Shown one piece after another: positions 46,020 through 54,672 of a DNA stretch of 54,672 nucleotides. Under the pieces are notes generated by a model. That model did not search any database. It was not told the DNA's origin and saw only the letters and a list, made by a program, of their open reading frames with translations. The position numbers were made by a program, and so were the translations under genes. Within the stretch, counting starts at the first letter, position 1. Each line of letters opens with the position of its first letter. The stretch comes from Pleurotus djamor (taxonomy: Eukaryota; Basidiomycota; Agaricomycetes; Agaricales; Pleurotaceae): positions 1-54,672 of the forward strand of contig JAPEVF010000289.1 in the NCBI GenBank assembly GCA_029747585.1. The letters run 5' to 3'.

Positions 46020-46966
46020 ATGAGTGAGTCTGGTCCTAGGTACATTGATTCTTATAGCTCTGAAACAAAATAGCGTTGACTATCCCAGATGAGATCCTGG
46101 AAATGATGATCAAGCCACTGGCGAACCCAGATCGTAACCACCTGCTGCCACTCCTGCGAGTTTGTAGGAGGTTCTATGGGCTCACGATCCCTATCCTCTA
46201 TGAATCAATATCCGCCGCGTTTTCAGACAGATCCTATACTGCAGGACCGAATTTCCCTTTTCTGACCACCGTAGTCCCAGAACGGTTCAACGTCCTGCAT
46301 GAATCCTTGACTCGGAATCCGTCCCTCGGCGCCCATATCACAAGCCTCATCTCCCATGGCCGCATAGGTCACAGTGACTCCGATTGGGAATCTTTCCAGT
46401 CTATACTCAGTCTGGCGAACGGTCTGCGACGCTTATGCATCTTTGCGAGCTTTCGTCAAAGCCCCAGCATCGAGTTCATTCCGCCTGGCGTGCGACTAAC
46501 CCATCTCACTCTCCCGAACCTATGGGATGAGACAGCCTACAACTTTATTCGGTCCCAACCTTTGCTTGAATACCTCAAGTTGGGACCCATTTCTTACAGC
46601 AAGGAGCCCCTGGTATCCACATTCCCTGGCATTTTGTTGCCTAATTTGCGAGTCCTTGAGTGCGACCGTGCTTTCCTCAGTAAACTGGAAGGTGTTTCTT
46701 TGCTCGAGCATCTTTCTTTATCCCTTGGTGGGAATACTCCCCTACCTTTCTCGACTATTCGCCCCATCCGCTCCTTCAGAGGGAGTACGGGTTCATGGGC
46801 CCAATGTGCTCGTTCCTGCGACGCCATCGAGTATGCTTGGGTTACAACCGTTGTGCGTGCATCTCCCCTTTGTGTCCGCCTTAGTTAACATTGATTCTCA
46901 GTGTAATACCTACATCGAGGACACACTGGCAGCGTGTTCTCGAAAGATCAAGTATCTATATTATAC
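46020..46966 (+). pseudogene. F-box/LRR-like family member F3, interrupted by a LINE
   Basis: Exon 1 is only ATG-A (46020-46023), followed by a GTGAGT intron (46024-46073). Exon 2 gives MTLTIPDEILEMMIKPLANPD and the complete family body: LRRLCIFASF, VRLTHLTLPNLWDE, LLEYLKLGPISY, LPNLRVLECDRAFLSKLEG. A 49-nt intron (46853-46901) leads to CNTYIEDTLAACSRKIKYLYY. At about 46966 similarity to F1 stops and the 5' end of the LINE begins. The missing C-terminus, about 70 residues by comparison with F1, must lie beyond the inserted DNA, outside this window. F3 is the best preserved member up to the insertion, so the disruption is probably recent. Confidence 0.75.
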
Positions 46967-47068
46967 CTCTTGCACTGTAACCACCATGTGGTGGCGTGCG
47001 TCCTAGCCTTTTCGTGGCGCAAGAGGATAAGTACTCGTCGACAACGACGAGGAAACAAATAAGGACGT
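46967..47068 (+). ncRNA. Candidate HDV-like self-cleaving ribozyme at the 5' end of the LINE
   Basis: The sequence can be drawn as the HDV double pseudoknot. P1: 46967-46973 with 47019-47025 (7 bp CTCTTGC/GCAAGAG, counting the preceding C gives 8). J1/2 carries a hairpin (CCACC-ATGT-GGTGG, 46981-46994). P2: GCGTCCT (46998-47004) with AGGACGT (47062-47068). P3: GCC (47006-47008) with GGC (47016-47018), which directly abuts the 3' strand of P1. L3 is TTTTCGT, matching the U-NN-UCG spacing of HDV. P4: CTCGTCG/CGACGAG with an ACAA loop (47034-47051). J4/2 contains CAAA, fitting the catalytic C-N-R-A. P1.1 would be U-A and U-G, which is weak. Predicted cleavage is 5' of 46967, at the LINE boundary. 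Such ribozymes mark the 5' ends of R2 and other LINEs. Confidence 0.6.
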
Positions 47069-47142
47069 CTCTCGACTTTATACAGCGAGAGTTCAACCCC
47101 TGGTAACAGGTTGCCCGCTGTGGGAAACGGCGAGGAGCAACG

Positions 47143-47197
47143 GTGCCACCCTGACTTAGGGTGGCACATGCCCACCAACAAAGCCAAAATGGTGGGC
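47143..47197 (+). repeat. Two strong hairpins in the LINE 5' leader
   Basis: 47143-47167 forms a perfect 10-bp stem with a five-base loop (GTGCCACCCT-GACTT-AGGGTGGCAC). 47170-47197 forms a 7-bp stem (GCCCACC/GGTGGGC). They follow the ribozyme candidate and suggest a highly folded leader RNA. Confidence 0.7.
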
Positions 47198-47383
47198 TTC
47201 GACTACCACTACCGTCAAAACCTCTCCCACGAGCCAAAGAGTATTCTACGAGCTGTTTTCCTCGATAGTCCACGATAAAACCTATCGATAGGCACACACT
47301 GCCAACGAGCACGCCACAACGAGGCAGACCAAGACGAATCCAGACACCCATAAATATGAGGAGTCAAGAGACCCCCAAACCCA

Positions 47384-49003
47384 ATGCCCAACCCAACAAC
47401 CCTTACCATCTCGCAAGGAAAACGTCGAGAAGACACCCTCAGCACCCTGCCACAAACGGCGGACAGCCCACAAAGCCCTACTACAGGCGACAAGAGGAAG
47501 AGACTCAACGGGTCCCAGAAGAGGAAGAAGAAGAAAGAACGAGACGCGAATAGAGACCCGAGCAACCCCTCCTCGTCCAAAACCCAAATCGAAGTGCCTA
47601 GCGAACTAGACCAAGACGCAGATATGTCGGACGCGACGGTCTCAACGGAGAGTACCCATATGGATGAAGACGCGCCAGGTCCAGGTGAGATAAAACTCCG
47701 TAACGCACCCAGGAGAAGAACAACCCCTCACCCCGAACAATCATTAGCTCCGGCCCCCCAACCCGCCCAGGGAACGCCAGCGCAGCCTGCCGACAACCAA
47801 CCACAACAAGGAACACAACCTCCCCCAGCTGTCCTAGCGCAACAAGATGACGAGGACGATGGCACCCCTCCTCCGGTGTATCGCCTCTTCAGCGTAGCCA
47901 ACCCCCATCACCAGACCACCCGCATCACACCTCCCCCCGGCTACGAGGTACAATCCTACATCCCGTACACGATGGCCCAGTTCCCTCGCCTAGTCAAACC
48001 CCAAGTCGCCCTTCTGGGAGGCATACTCAAGGACGAGCAAGAGAAGATCAAGGCGAACCCTGACGACTACCTCGCACTCATCATCTTCGGAGCTGGCGAT
48101 GCCCTCAGATCCGAAATCCCTCGACTCACCCCCCTGGTCGAGACTTTCGTCAAAAGCCTCTGCGATCCCACGATGATGCATCCCAAAGTCGCCGACCCCC
48201 CCAAACAGTTCCCTAACGCGTCCAGTGAGTGGGGGAAGCCTCACATCCTCCTGTGTTGGGATATGGAGGCGGAACTGAGGGACTACCTCCTCTGGTTCCA
48301 GACCTTTGCCTTCCAACTCAACGGCCACAAGATAGCATTCTCAGCGTTATCGCTTGACGAATCGATCCACTCGTGGTATGTCTGCGACTTCAGCAGTACC
48401 TACATTGACGGCAACCCAAACACCCGCGCCAAAGTCAAGCAATGCATCATCGCGACCCTCAGGGACGACCCCCAATTCCGCAACATAGTCGACACCTGTG
48501 TTGGAACCCTCGACCCACGATTCGCGAACCTAGACGAAAGGCTCGACGCCACCTTCCAAACCTTCACGCTCTACGATGTCGAAATCAGCGAAGACGTGCA
48601 CATCATACAACTCTTCGCAGAACCAATCGCTAATAACGGCCAGATGCACTCCGAATGGATCCGGATCATCACCTCGCAAAGATACATCATCGACCTCACC
48701 GAGTTACAAGTCCAAACGAAAGCCAAGAAGAACCGCCTCTATGACTCCTGCACCTTCTGCAAAGACGATACGCACGATGTGGCCCGATGCCCCTTCCCCC
48801 ACATCAAGGACTGGAAAGGACCAACCCCAGCCGAAGTCGCGGCAGCAAGGTCTCCGCTCTGGAGTAACCCTCAAGGTCCACTGACCAGAGGAGGTAGGGC
48901 GCGAGGACGCGGTAGCACCCGAGGTAGAGGTAGAGGACCAAGCAGGGGACACAGCAGGGGGAGAAGCTCCCCCTCCCGTGGTCGTGGACGTGGCTTTAAC
49001 TAG
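47384..49003 (+). CDS. LINE ORF1a: RNA-binding CCHC-knuckle protein with RGG tail
   Basis: 539 residues with no intron. The first ~150 residues are disordered and rich in Pro, Gln, Lys and Asp, including a basic run KRKKKK. A folded middle part (FPRLVKPQVALLGGIL ... DYLLWFQTFAFQLNGHKIAF ... VHIIQLFAEPI) precedes one zinc knuckle, CTFCKDDTHDVARC (C-x2-C-x4-H-x4-C), directly followed by WKGP. The end is an RGG/RGRG-rich tail, typical of nucleic-acid binding. In LINEs such proteins coat the element RNA and help priming. The segment knuckle-x12-WKGP recurs in the next ORF, so the two are related. Translation probably begins at MPNPTTLTISQ; no earlier ATG is in frame in the leader. Confidence 0.8.
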   Translation: MPNPTTLTISQGKRREDTLSTLPQTADSPQSPTTGDKRKRLNGSQKRKKKKERDANRDPSNPSSSKTQIEVPSELDQDADMSDATVSTESTHMDEDAPGPGEIKLRNAPRRRTTPHPEQSLAPAPQPAQGTPAQPADNQPQQGTQPPPAVLAQQDDEDDGTPPPVYRLFSVANPHHQTTRITPPPGYEVQSYIPYTMAQFPRLVKPQVALLGGILKDEQEKIKANPDDYLALIIFGAGDALRSEIPRLTPLVETFVKSLCDPTMMHPKVADPPKQFPNASSEWGKPHILLCWDMEAELRDYLLWFQTFAFQLNGHKIAFSALSLDESIHSWYVCDFSSTYIDGNPNTRAKVKQCIIATLRDDPQFRNIVDTCVGTLDPRFANLDERLDATFQTFTLYDVEISEDVHIIQLFAEPIANNGQMHSEWIRIITSQRYIIDLTELQVQTKAKKNRLYDSCTFCKDDTHDVARCPFPHIKDWKGPTPAEVAAARSPLWSNPQGPLTRGGRARGRGSTRGRGRGPSRGHSRGRSSPSRGRGRGFN

Positions 49004-49345
49004 TAAAGCACTTCAGGGAATTCCATTCGCAACCCACATATGCACCGTCGAGTAGACATTACGACTAGTCTAGCTCCACCAATGTACCAACAAATCCCAG
49101 TTGCGCACACCGCAACTGATGACAATCATAGACGGCAAGCTTGCCACTCACTGAACCAACACAAGGAAAAAGATAAGATATGATACAATCAACTTGTCAG
49201 GAGATAAGATGATAAAACAAAGGGATTAGTGCACAAAGGACAGCGGAGACATATAAACTAAGCAGCACTGAGATGTGCGCACCACCCATCCACCCACCCA
49301 CGAAATACCAACACCCACTCAAGCCACCCAACTCCCAAACCAGAC
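49004..49345 (+). other. Inter-ORF spacer in the LINE
   Basis: About 340 bases without an ORF. It is A-rich, with repeated AGATAAGAT-like words near 49169-49215 and an ATATAAAC element near 49252, which could act as an internal promoter or re-initiation leader for the second CCHC ORF. Confidence 0.4.
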
Positions 49346-50749
49346 ATGGACTCTAAGAGAATTAGACTCGAAACCCCAGAGGCAACCCCCGACCGCGACG
49401 CCGATCGACAGGAAGACAGGCAACGCGGCAGGAAGCAGCCTAAGAACAAACCTCAAGGTAGTCAGCCAAAGAGGCCATACATCCCGTACCTCCCCCCCTT
49501 CTTTGCCGCACCCGACAAAGGACCAATCGAGTGCTCGCCTCTTCTTCAAGTTGCGATGTCGGTAATCAGACAACCCGAATTCGCGACGATAGCAGCGAAG
49601 ATAACCTTGAACGGCCACATGTCGATCCCGCCCCCCGACCCCACCGTCGCGAAAAACCCCCACTGGGAAACAATCCCGGCCAACCACTCGCTCCCTAAAC
49701 TGAAATACCCATACATGATTGCGGACGTGCCCCGGAACACCGTTCGTCGCTCCACGCTGACAGGAAACCAAGCGGAGGGGATTGTGAAAGGAGTCGTCGA
49801 GAGGGCGGAAACGTCAATCGCAATCGTCCCGTACAAAGCAGGCACAAAGTTCACGAGGGAGAACCCCGACTTCGTCCCGGCCTTAATGAAGTTCCTAACC
49901 GCGTTCCCCTTTGAAGGTGTTAAAGAAATGAAGGTGGTAGTCCCGAAACCCAGACATGAACCCCCACCCACCTTAGAGTTTGCACTTCCCTTCGCCTACT
50001 TCGTCCTAAATGTTCCCCCCGAGCTCAAAAGGCTGCTGCTCGAGACCCAGGTGTTCAGCTTCACTAGAGGCCGCGCCTCGTACGGCTTCTTCGCCCACGA
50101 AATCCCCAACGAGGAACCCCGATCCTGGGTGCTGTCGAACTACGAGGGCCACTTCGTCAAGCCGGATACACAAGCAATGGAGACGGCACTCACGTGTATC
50201 GCCAACCAGATCGCCGGCAACAAATCTCTAACCCAGGAGATCTCCACCCAACTCGCAGCCCGGAACATTGGGGCGTCTCCCCTTGAGAGGAAAATCTTCT
50301 TCCTCACCACGCTTACCCTAACCTACGTAGAGAGGTTCACCCGCATGGGGGAGAAAGACCCGGTATGGCAACTGCAAGCAATGCCGATCTACACAAACCA
50401 CAAACTTCATCAGAAGTGGGCGCTGCGAATTCGAAAGCTCACCTTCGACATTGGAGACCTCACCATGATAAGAGGAACCGTCACGCCAGTCGGATGCGTA
50501 TACTGCAAGTCGGACGTGCACAGCTCCGAAACATGCTCCCTTATCATGATGAGAGAGTGGAAAGGTCCCTTTGGAGTGGGACAATACGCGGTCCATCCAG
50601 ACTGGAACTGGAATGACGAGCACTCGAAACGCTCATGGAAACAAACCAAGGAGGGGAAAAAGTTCTTGAGGTACGAGAAAGCGAGGAAGGCGAAAGAGGC
50701 AAAGAAGCTGAAAAGCGCCAAAGCAAAGGAGAGCGCCAAGGATGACTGA
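49346..50749 (+). CDS. LINE ORF1b: second CCHC-knuckle protein
   Basis: 467 residues. A basic, disordered N-terminus is followed by a folded region (PFEGVKEMKVVVPKPRH, EFALPFAYFVLNVPPELKRL, SYGFFAHEIPNEEPRSW) and one zinc knuckle CVYCKSDVHSSETC with the same C-x2-C-x4-H-x4-C spacing as the first ORF, then WKGP 12 residues on. The C-terminus is a Lys/Ala-rich helix (YEKARKAKEAKKLKSAKAKE). The shared knuckle and WKGP indicate duplication or capture of an ORF1-type gene. Having two such proteins before the endonuclease ORF is unusual, since most fungal LINEs carry one. It ends about 300 bases before the next ORF. Confidence 0.75.
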   Translation: MDSKRIRLETPEATPDRDADRQEDRQRGRKQPKNKPQGSQPKRPYIPYLPPFFAAPDKGPIECSPLLQVAMSVIRQPEFATIAAKITLNGHMSIPPPDPTVAKNPHWETIPANHSLPKLKYPYMIADVPRNTVRRSTLTGNQAEGIVKGVVERAETSIAIVPYKAGTKFTRENPDFVPALMKFLTAFPFEGVKEMKVVVPKPRHEPPPTLEFALPFAYFVLNVPPELKRLLLETQVFSFTRGRASYGFFAHEIPNEEPRSWVLSNYEGHFVKPDTQAMETALTCIANQIAGNKSLTQEISTQLAARNIGASPLERKIFFLTTLTLTYVERFTRMGEKDPVWQLQAMPIYTNHKLHQKWALRIRKLTFDIGDLTMIRGTVTPVGCVYCKSDVHSSETCSLIMMREWKGPFGVGQYAVHPDWNWNDEHSKRSWKQTKEGKKFLRYEKARKAKEAKKLKSAKAKESAKDD

Positions 50750-51048
50750 TTGAGTAATACACAACTCGAAAAAGCCTCATAGACTAGAGTCCGTACGAAA
50801 CCCTATATTAAATCCTCAGTAATGCATGAAAGCTACCGGGAACTGAAGGAAAACAACTCACTGAGAGACCAAACGCAGACCACTGAATTTACTGACGGTG
50901 AGAGCCGGACAGGTAAGTGGAATGCACAAGGTGGGTACAGCCGCCGGACAGCATCTCTATAACCGCGAAAGATGCTCGTCGAAGGGGGATCTGAAACTAG
51001 CCACCCGGGGCTAGTGGAAGTGAACCCACTGTACAACGTTCTCCGAGG

Positions 51049-53014
51049 GTGGGCAGCCCAGAGAGAGCGCAACTTCTAATCGCCACGAACCGCAACACAA
51101 CCCACACGAGGGTTCTAGACCCCGAGCAAAGCCAAGGCAGAGCAAGTACTGGTCATCAGGCTGACCAGGAAACCTACGACGCCAGGTTCAACGCAGACCA
51201 AAGCCTACAAGGGACATCGCCCCCTAACCCCTCGCAGGGGAGTCAAACCGACACAANCACAGGACATACAGCCCCCCGCCTCCAACACAGGACATACAGC
51301 CCCCCGCCTCCAACACCGAAGGAGGCCCGTCCGAAGTGCACGAAGCACCAAGCCAAGCTGGCAACACATGCCATGGTAAGAAAACCAGGAAAAGAAAGGG
51401 GAAAAAGAGAAAGACAAAAAAGAAGAAAANCACGAAATAACCGTGCCGGTGTCCGTGTCGCAACGCAAAACATCAAAGGCCTGGGACTAGATGGAGAATC
51501 CTCACAGAAGCTGAAACACATAAACCAAGTAATGAGAGAGAACAAAATTGGTGTCATGGTACTACAAGAGACCCACATGAACAGCGAACGAGCAGAGACC
51601 CTCCTGGGTAACTTCGACCGAAGAATGCTCGTGTGTGCATCCGGTGACCCCGAACGACCGTCACAAAGGGCCGGAATAGCAATTATCCTGAATAGGGGAC
51701 TACTCGAAGTAGAGGAAGCACCGCTACGTGAGATTGTACCTGGAAGAGCAGCGAGTGTTGAGTTCAAAATTCATAATAACGAGAAAATTCGAGTGCTAGG
51801 CGTCTACGCGCCAAACGACCCAAATGACAATGCAGAATTTTGGAAAAAGATACTTGACTACTACGAGAACAACCCAAGAGATGAACCAGATATCATACTG
51901 GGAGACTTCAACATGGTGGAGGAATCGATAGACCGCTTCCCAGCCCATGGGGATAAGGAAGCCGCGACCGCAGCGCTGGACGACCTAAAATTCTATCTAA
52001 GCATGAAGGATGGGTGGAGAAACACATACCCTACGACTAGGGCGTTTACCTTCTTCCAAGACCGAAAGAGAGACGACACCAACGCGGTAATGTCGAGAAT
52101 AGACAGAGTGTACATGAAGGAAGAGACACTAAAACAAGCAAGGGAATGGTTGATCGAACCATCAGGACTGGAGAACACAGATCACTACCGGGTCTCAGTA
52201 TATATATCGACAGCTGAAGCACCAGAAATAGGCGAGGGACGATGGACGATACCGCCAAGAGTACTCAAAGACAAAACCTTCCGAAAAGACGTCGAGAAAA
52301 CAATACAGGACTCCCACCGGATTCTCAGGGCGATTGGAGAGCAAAGATCAGACGATAACAACCCGCAACTCGTATTGCATAAGTGCAAAACCACCATCCT
52401 GCAGCATGCGAGAGACCGAGACAAACTTCTTGTCCCAGAAATCAAAAGGAAGATACAAGAGTCGCAGGAGAAGATCAAAAAACTGACGTCCAAAGACCAT
52501 ACGCCTGAAACGGCGAACAAACTGATGGCTGAGACGAGAACCCTATCAAAAATGGAAAGACTTAGACACCAGAAAGCAAGGAGAACAGTGAGGGCACTAG
52601 ACAGACTTGAAGGCGAGACAATATCGAGATCGTGGATAAGGAATAACAGGAAGCTCAAGCCGAGAGACATCATATATGCACTGAAACGGCTAGACCAGGC
52701 GCCCGGAGAGACCAGATACGAAACCAAGTCGAGAAAAATGGCAGAAGCGGCGAGAAACTACCACGAGGAACTCCAGAGAGACCAGAGGGAAGACCGAGAT
52801 GAAGTAGAACGGATGCTAACAACCAACGAAATCCTCAGGAAGATCGACAGATACCTCCCAGCACAGACCCAGAATGAGATGAACAGACCCTACGACAAAA
52901 CGGAAGTCTTAGCGGCCCTAAAGCTCACTAGCAATAACAAAGCGGCCGGGGTCGACGGAGCTACCTATGAATTGTGGAAGTTACTCATGGCCAATAAAGA
53001 AGGAATAGACGAAG
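51049..53014 (+). CDS. LINE ORF2: AP-endonuclease and start of reverse transcriptase (truncated)
   Basis: The endonuclease motifs of the EEP superfamily are present in order: VATQNIKGLG, VMVLQETHM (catalytic Glu), VLGVYAPND, DIILGDFNMVEESIDR (Asp/Asn), VMSRIDRVYM and ENTDHYRVSV (Asp-His). A long basic coiled-coil linker follows, then NNKAAGVDGATYELWKLL, the first conserved block of non-LTR reverse transcriptases. The frame is cut at 53014 by the hAT insertion; the apparent continuation to 53082 is transposon sequence. Two Ns (51257, 51430) lie upstream of the endonuclease, so the N-terminus and start codon are uncertain. A 28-base tandem repeat occurs near the start. The product normally nicks the target and primes cDNA synthesis there. 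Confidence 0.85.
51259..51314 (+). repeat. Two tandem copies of a 28-base unit
   Basis: The unit beginning ACAGGACATACAGC and ending GCCTCCAAC is repeated twice without mismatch, just after an N at 51257. It lies in the low-complexity start of LINE ORF2. The copy number may be unreliable because of the assembly gap. Confidence 0.8.
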
Positions 53015-54672
53015 TAGGGCTGCCGCCCGTAACCGTATACGGTTACGTCCGTATATCCTACGGTACTGATACGGTGCTCTGAGATGGGAAACCGTACCGT
53101 ATGTAATCTTATTTTCAGGCTGGCCGGTACGGGTACGGATATTTATACGGCCGTAAACGGTTATACGGTAACACAAAAATTTCTAAAATATGTTCTAAAG
53201 ACTACCTAGTACCTCACGAACAGCTGTGCGAGCGAGGCGAAGGTGCTGTTTGACCAGCATCAGGGTCCGGATAGTTTCGGGCTTGAGGCTGGCACGCCGC
53301 AGGGAGATGGTGTCACGACCACCTGAAAAAANCTCGTTCGACAGCCACAGCAGAGCCTAAAAACATAAGATAAGTCAAGATTTACAGAGGGTACGCAAAA
53401 TTGACATACCTGGGATGGAAAGGATGTCGCGCGCAAGACGAAATAGATCAGGGAATTGAGACTTTCGGCCTACCCACCATTTAATAGGATCACAGTGATC
53501 GAAGTTCTCTTGAGGAACTTTGAAGAAATCAAGGAGCTGGTCGGCATCGGGACGCTCGGTCTGTTGGTAGCGCTTGGTGAAGTTGACTTTCTGAGGTGAC
53601 TGCTGAGGCCGAGCAGGTCGAGCTTTGGAAAGAGAGGTGGTGGTGGTGGTTGCGGAGGAGCTTGTACCATGATGAGCGTAACGCGAGCGGAAAAAATCAT
53701 GCAAGTTCTTCTTGGAGTCTTCGAGATAATCAAGAAGATCTTGATCGTCATGATAGTCTTCTCGAAGGCGCTCATAGCCAATGCGCGGGTCAAGGACTGG
53801 CAAGAGACAAGGTTAGTCATGAATCATTACAGGGTAATGGAAGAAACAACTAACGTGCCGCCCAGGTGTAGTAGGGAGACTCATCATACTTGAAATAGTA
53901 ATCGCTCAACTTTTGATGAGAGGCGATAAGAGCGGCCTTGAGCTGCGGAGATGTGGTATTCGGTAAGCTGCGAATGATGTCCTTGAGGTGATCCTGTAAT
54001 CCACGGAAAATGGCGAGAGTGGTGGAGATCATCGGCTGTTTGGTGGTGGACATCTCGGTTGTGGCGGAGCGGAAGGACTTCAACCAAGATGTTACGAGCG
54101 AGATGGTGGTCCAGTCGTTCTCGGTGAGCTCGTATTTGGAAAGGTCTCGCCAGAAGCGTTCAACAAAAGCTGTGACGCTTTCCTTGTAATCGAGGGCACG
54201 ACCTAGTAGGACAATTGGAGATGAGCTCGAAGTCTTGGATAACGAGAGAAACACTCACGAAGCATTTGGTGCGTGGACGACCATCGAGTCTTCACATCCA
54301 AGATGAGCATGAGGGCAAGGTCAGTAGAGTTGGCCTGCTCAAGGGCCTTGTGGACTTCGTCCAGCCAAGACTGGCGTCGCTGCGGTGACGATCGCACAAC
54401 ACGAACAATACGGCGAAGCTTGTCAACAGCTGGAAACTCTGATCCATCCATGTCTTCATCTTCGTCTATCGCATGATCTTCATCATGCTCCCGGCTCAAC
54501 GGCGCAGTCACACAATCTTGGTAAGTTGCGTTTCGGCTGTCAGCTGCAGATACGGCCCCAACACCTTCAAGGAGCTAAACATATATATTGTTGGTAGAGT
54601 ACACCCGAATAGAAAGAATCTACGTTGCCTTTAGTGCTGCAAGATGGATGGTGTGAGGCATACAACGGAGGC
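53015..54672 (-). mobile_element. hAT-family DNA transposon, partial, inserted in the LINE
   Basis: The edge at 53015 starts TAGGGCTGCCGCCCG, which fits the short terminal inverted repeats of hAT elements (usually YAGGG-like). The next 150 bases hold many copies of a CCGTA/TACGG word on both strands, including the perfect 18-base palindrome at 53029-53046, typical of subterminal transposase-binding repeats. A transposase gene follows on the minus strand. The other end lies outside the window, so the 8-bp target duplication (candidate AGACGAAG at 53007-53014) cannot be confirmed. Confidence 0.8.
53195..54672 (-). CDS. hAT transposase, C-terminal part
   Basis: The reading frame enters from beyond 54672. 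Exons in coding order contain AVDKLRRIVRVVRSSPQRR, LMLILDVKTRWSSTHQML, ALDYKESVTAFVERFW, LTENDWTTISLVTSWL, then LSDYYFKYDESPYYTWAA, VLDPRIGYE-like, KWWVGRKSQFPDLFRLARDIL and, after a 53-nt intron (53357-53409), the dimerisation block IPGSAVAVERVFSGG and SLRRASLKPETIRTL. This order (TRWSST, DPR, W...FP.L..LA.DIL..P, ERVFS) is diagnostic for Ac-like hAT transposases. The N at 53332 is an extra base: without it the frame reads RVFSGGRD. The C-terminus is complete at 53195. Whether the rest is intact cannot be seen. Confidence 0.82.

Larger units (their letters stand above)
46967..53014 (+). mobile_element. LINE (non-LTR) retrotransposon with APE endonuclease, 3' part cut by a hAT element
   Basis: The element starts where the interrupted gene F3 loses homology. 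It has a structured 5' leader (about 420 nt), two CCHC-knuckle ORF1-type proteins (47384-49003, 49346-50749), and an ORF with an apurinic-type endonuclease, a long basic helical linker and the beginning of a reverse transcriptase. The order and domains fit fungal LINEs of the Tad-like group; clade assignment is inference. The RT is cut at KAAGVDGATYELWKLL ... by the hAT transposon at 53015, and the rest is outside the window. No target-site duplication can be checked because the 3' end is not here. Confidence 0.85.

Noticed and set aside
53015..53082. Continuation of the LINE ORF into VGLPPVTVYGYVRISYG
   Set aside because: This part is the terminal repeat region of the hAT element read by chance in frame.
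1..54672. CRISPR array, bacterial operon or rRNA
   Set aside because: No regularly spaced direct repeats or rRNA-like stretches are seen, and the gene structure is eukaryotic throughout.

Overview
The window looks like nuclear DNA of a filamentous basidiomycete, most likely an Agaricomycete. Almost every gene is split by 45-85 nt GT-AG introns. The families are typical of mushroom-forming fungi: single-pass proteins with a lectin-like ectodomain, DUF6533-type membrane proteins, KDM3-like JmjC proteins, F-box and BTB multigene families, MBOAT_2 wax-synthase-like enzymes and WSC proteins. Housekeeping anchors are a tRNA-Leu(UAG), proteasome beta-2/PRE1 and the checkpoint kinase CHK1. Most of the Ns sit beside homopolymers. 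At least two are surplus bases that break a reading frame, so some apparent frameshifts here may be assembly errors.

Layout. 0.5-1.0 kb: small TATA-driven spliced ORF with a transmembrane helix (+). 1.4-3.2 kb: F-box/LRR-like gene (-). 3.5-8.5 kb: three paralogous receptor-like membrane proteins, A (-), B and C (+). 8.6 kb: tRNA-Leu. 8.9-11.3 kb: JmjC gene (-) whose two iron-binding histidines appear replaced. 12.5-14.3 kb: A1 aspartic protease (+). 15.0-16.8 kb: protein with a fungal STAND-type N-terminal domain and a helical-repeat C-terminus but no NTPase domain (+); an intact paralogue lies at 31.6-33.4 kb (-). 17.0-18.5 kb: broken two-WSC-domain gene (-). 19.0-19.7 kb: PRE1 (+). 20.0-22.7 kb: siderophore iron transporter (-), with iron-type GATA sites in its promoter. 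23.7-24.7 kb: BTB gene with an in-frame stop (-). 25.1-26.4 kb: decayed wax-synthase-like gene (+). 27.6-28.7 kb: fourth receptor-like paralogue, D (+). 29.1-31.5 kb: F-box gene (+). 34.2-36.4 kb: acidic protein (-). 37.1-38.4 kb: DUF6533-like membrane protein (-). 39.2-40.1 kb: second, damaged BTB gene (-). 40.6-42.6 kb: CHK1 (-). 42.8-47.0 kb: three related F-box/LRR-like genes, one decayed, one mostly intact, one interrupted.

From about 46,967 to the end the window is nested mobile DNA. A LINE-type retrotransposon has inserted in the third F-box-like gene, and a hAT DNA transposon has inserted in the reverse-transcriptase part of the LINE. The strongest novelty is at the 5' end of the LINE. 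Its first ~100 nt can be drawn as a nested double pseudoknot with the topology and several conserved positions of an HDV-like self-cleaving ribozyme, and the P1 helix begins at the junction with the interrupted gene. The LINE also carries two separate CCHC-knuckle ORF1-type proteins ahead of its endonuclease/RT ORF.

Overall the region mixes conserved housekeeping genes with rapidly duplicating and decaying accessory families. All splice models were made by eye from consensus sites, paralogue comparison and family knowledge; no search was run.
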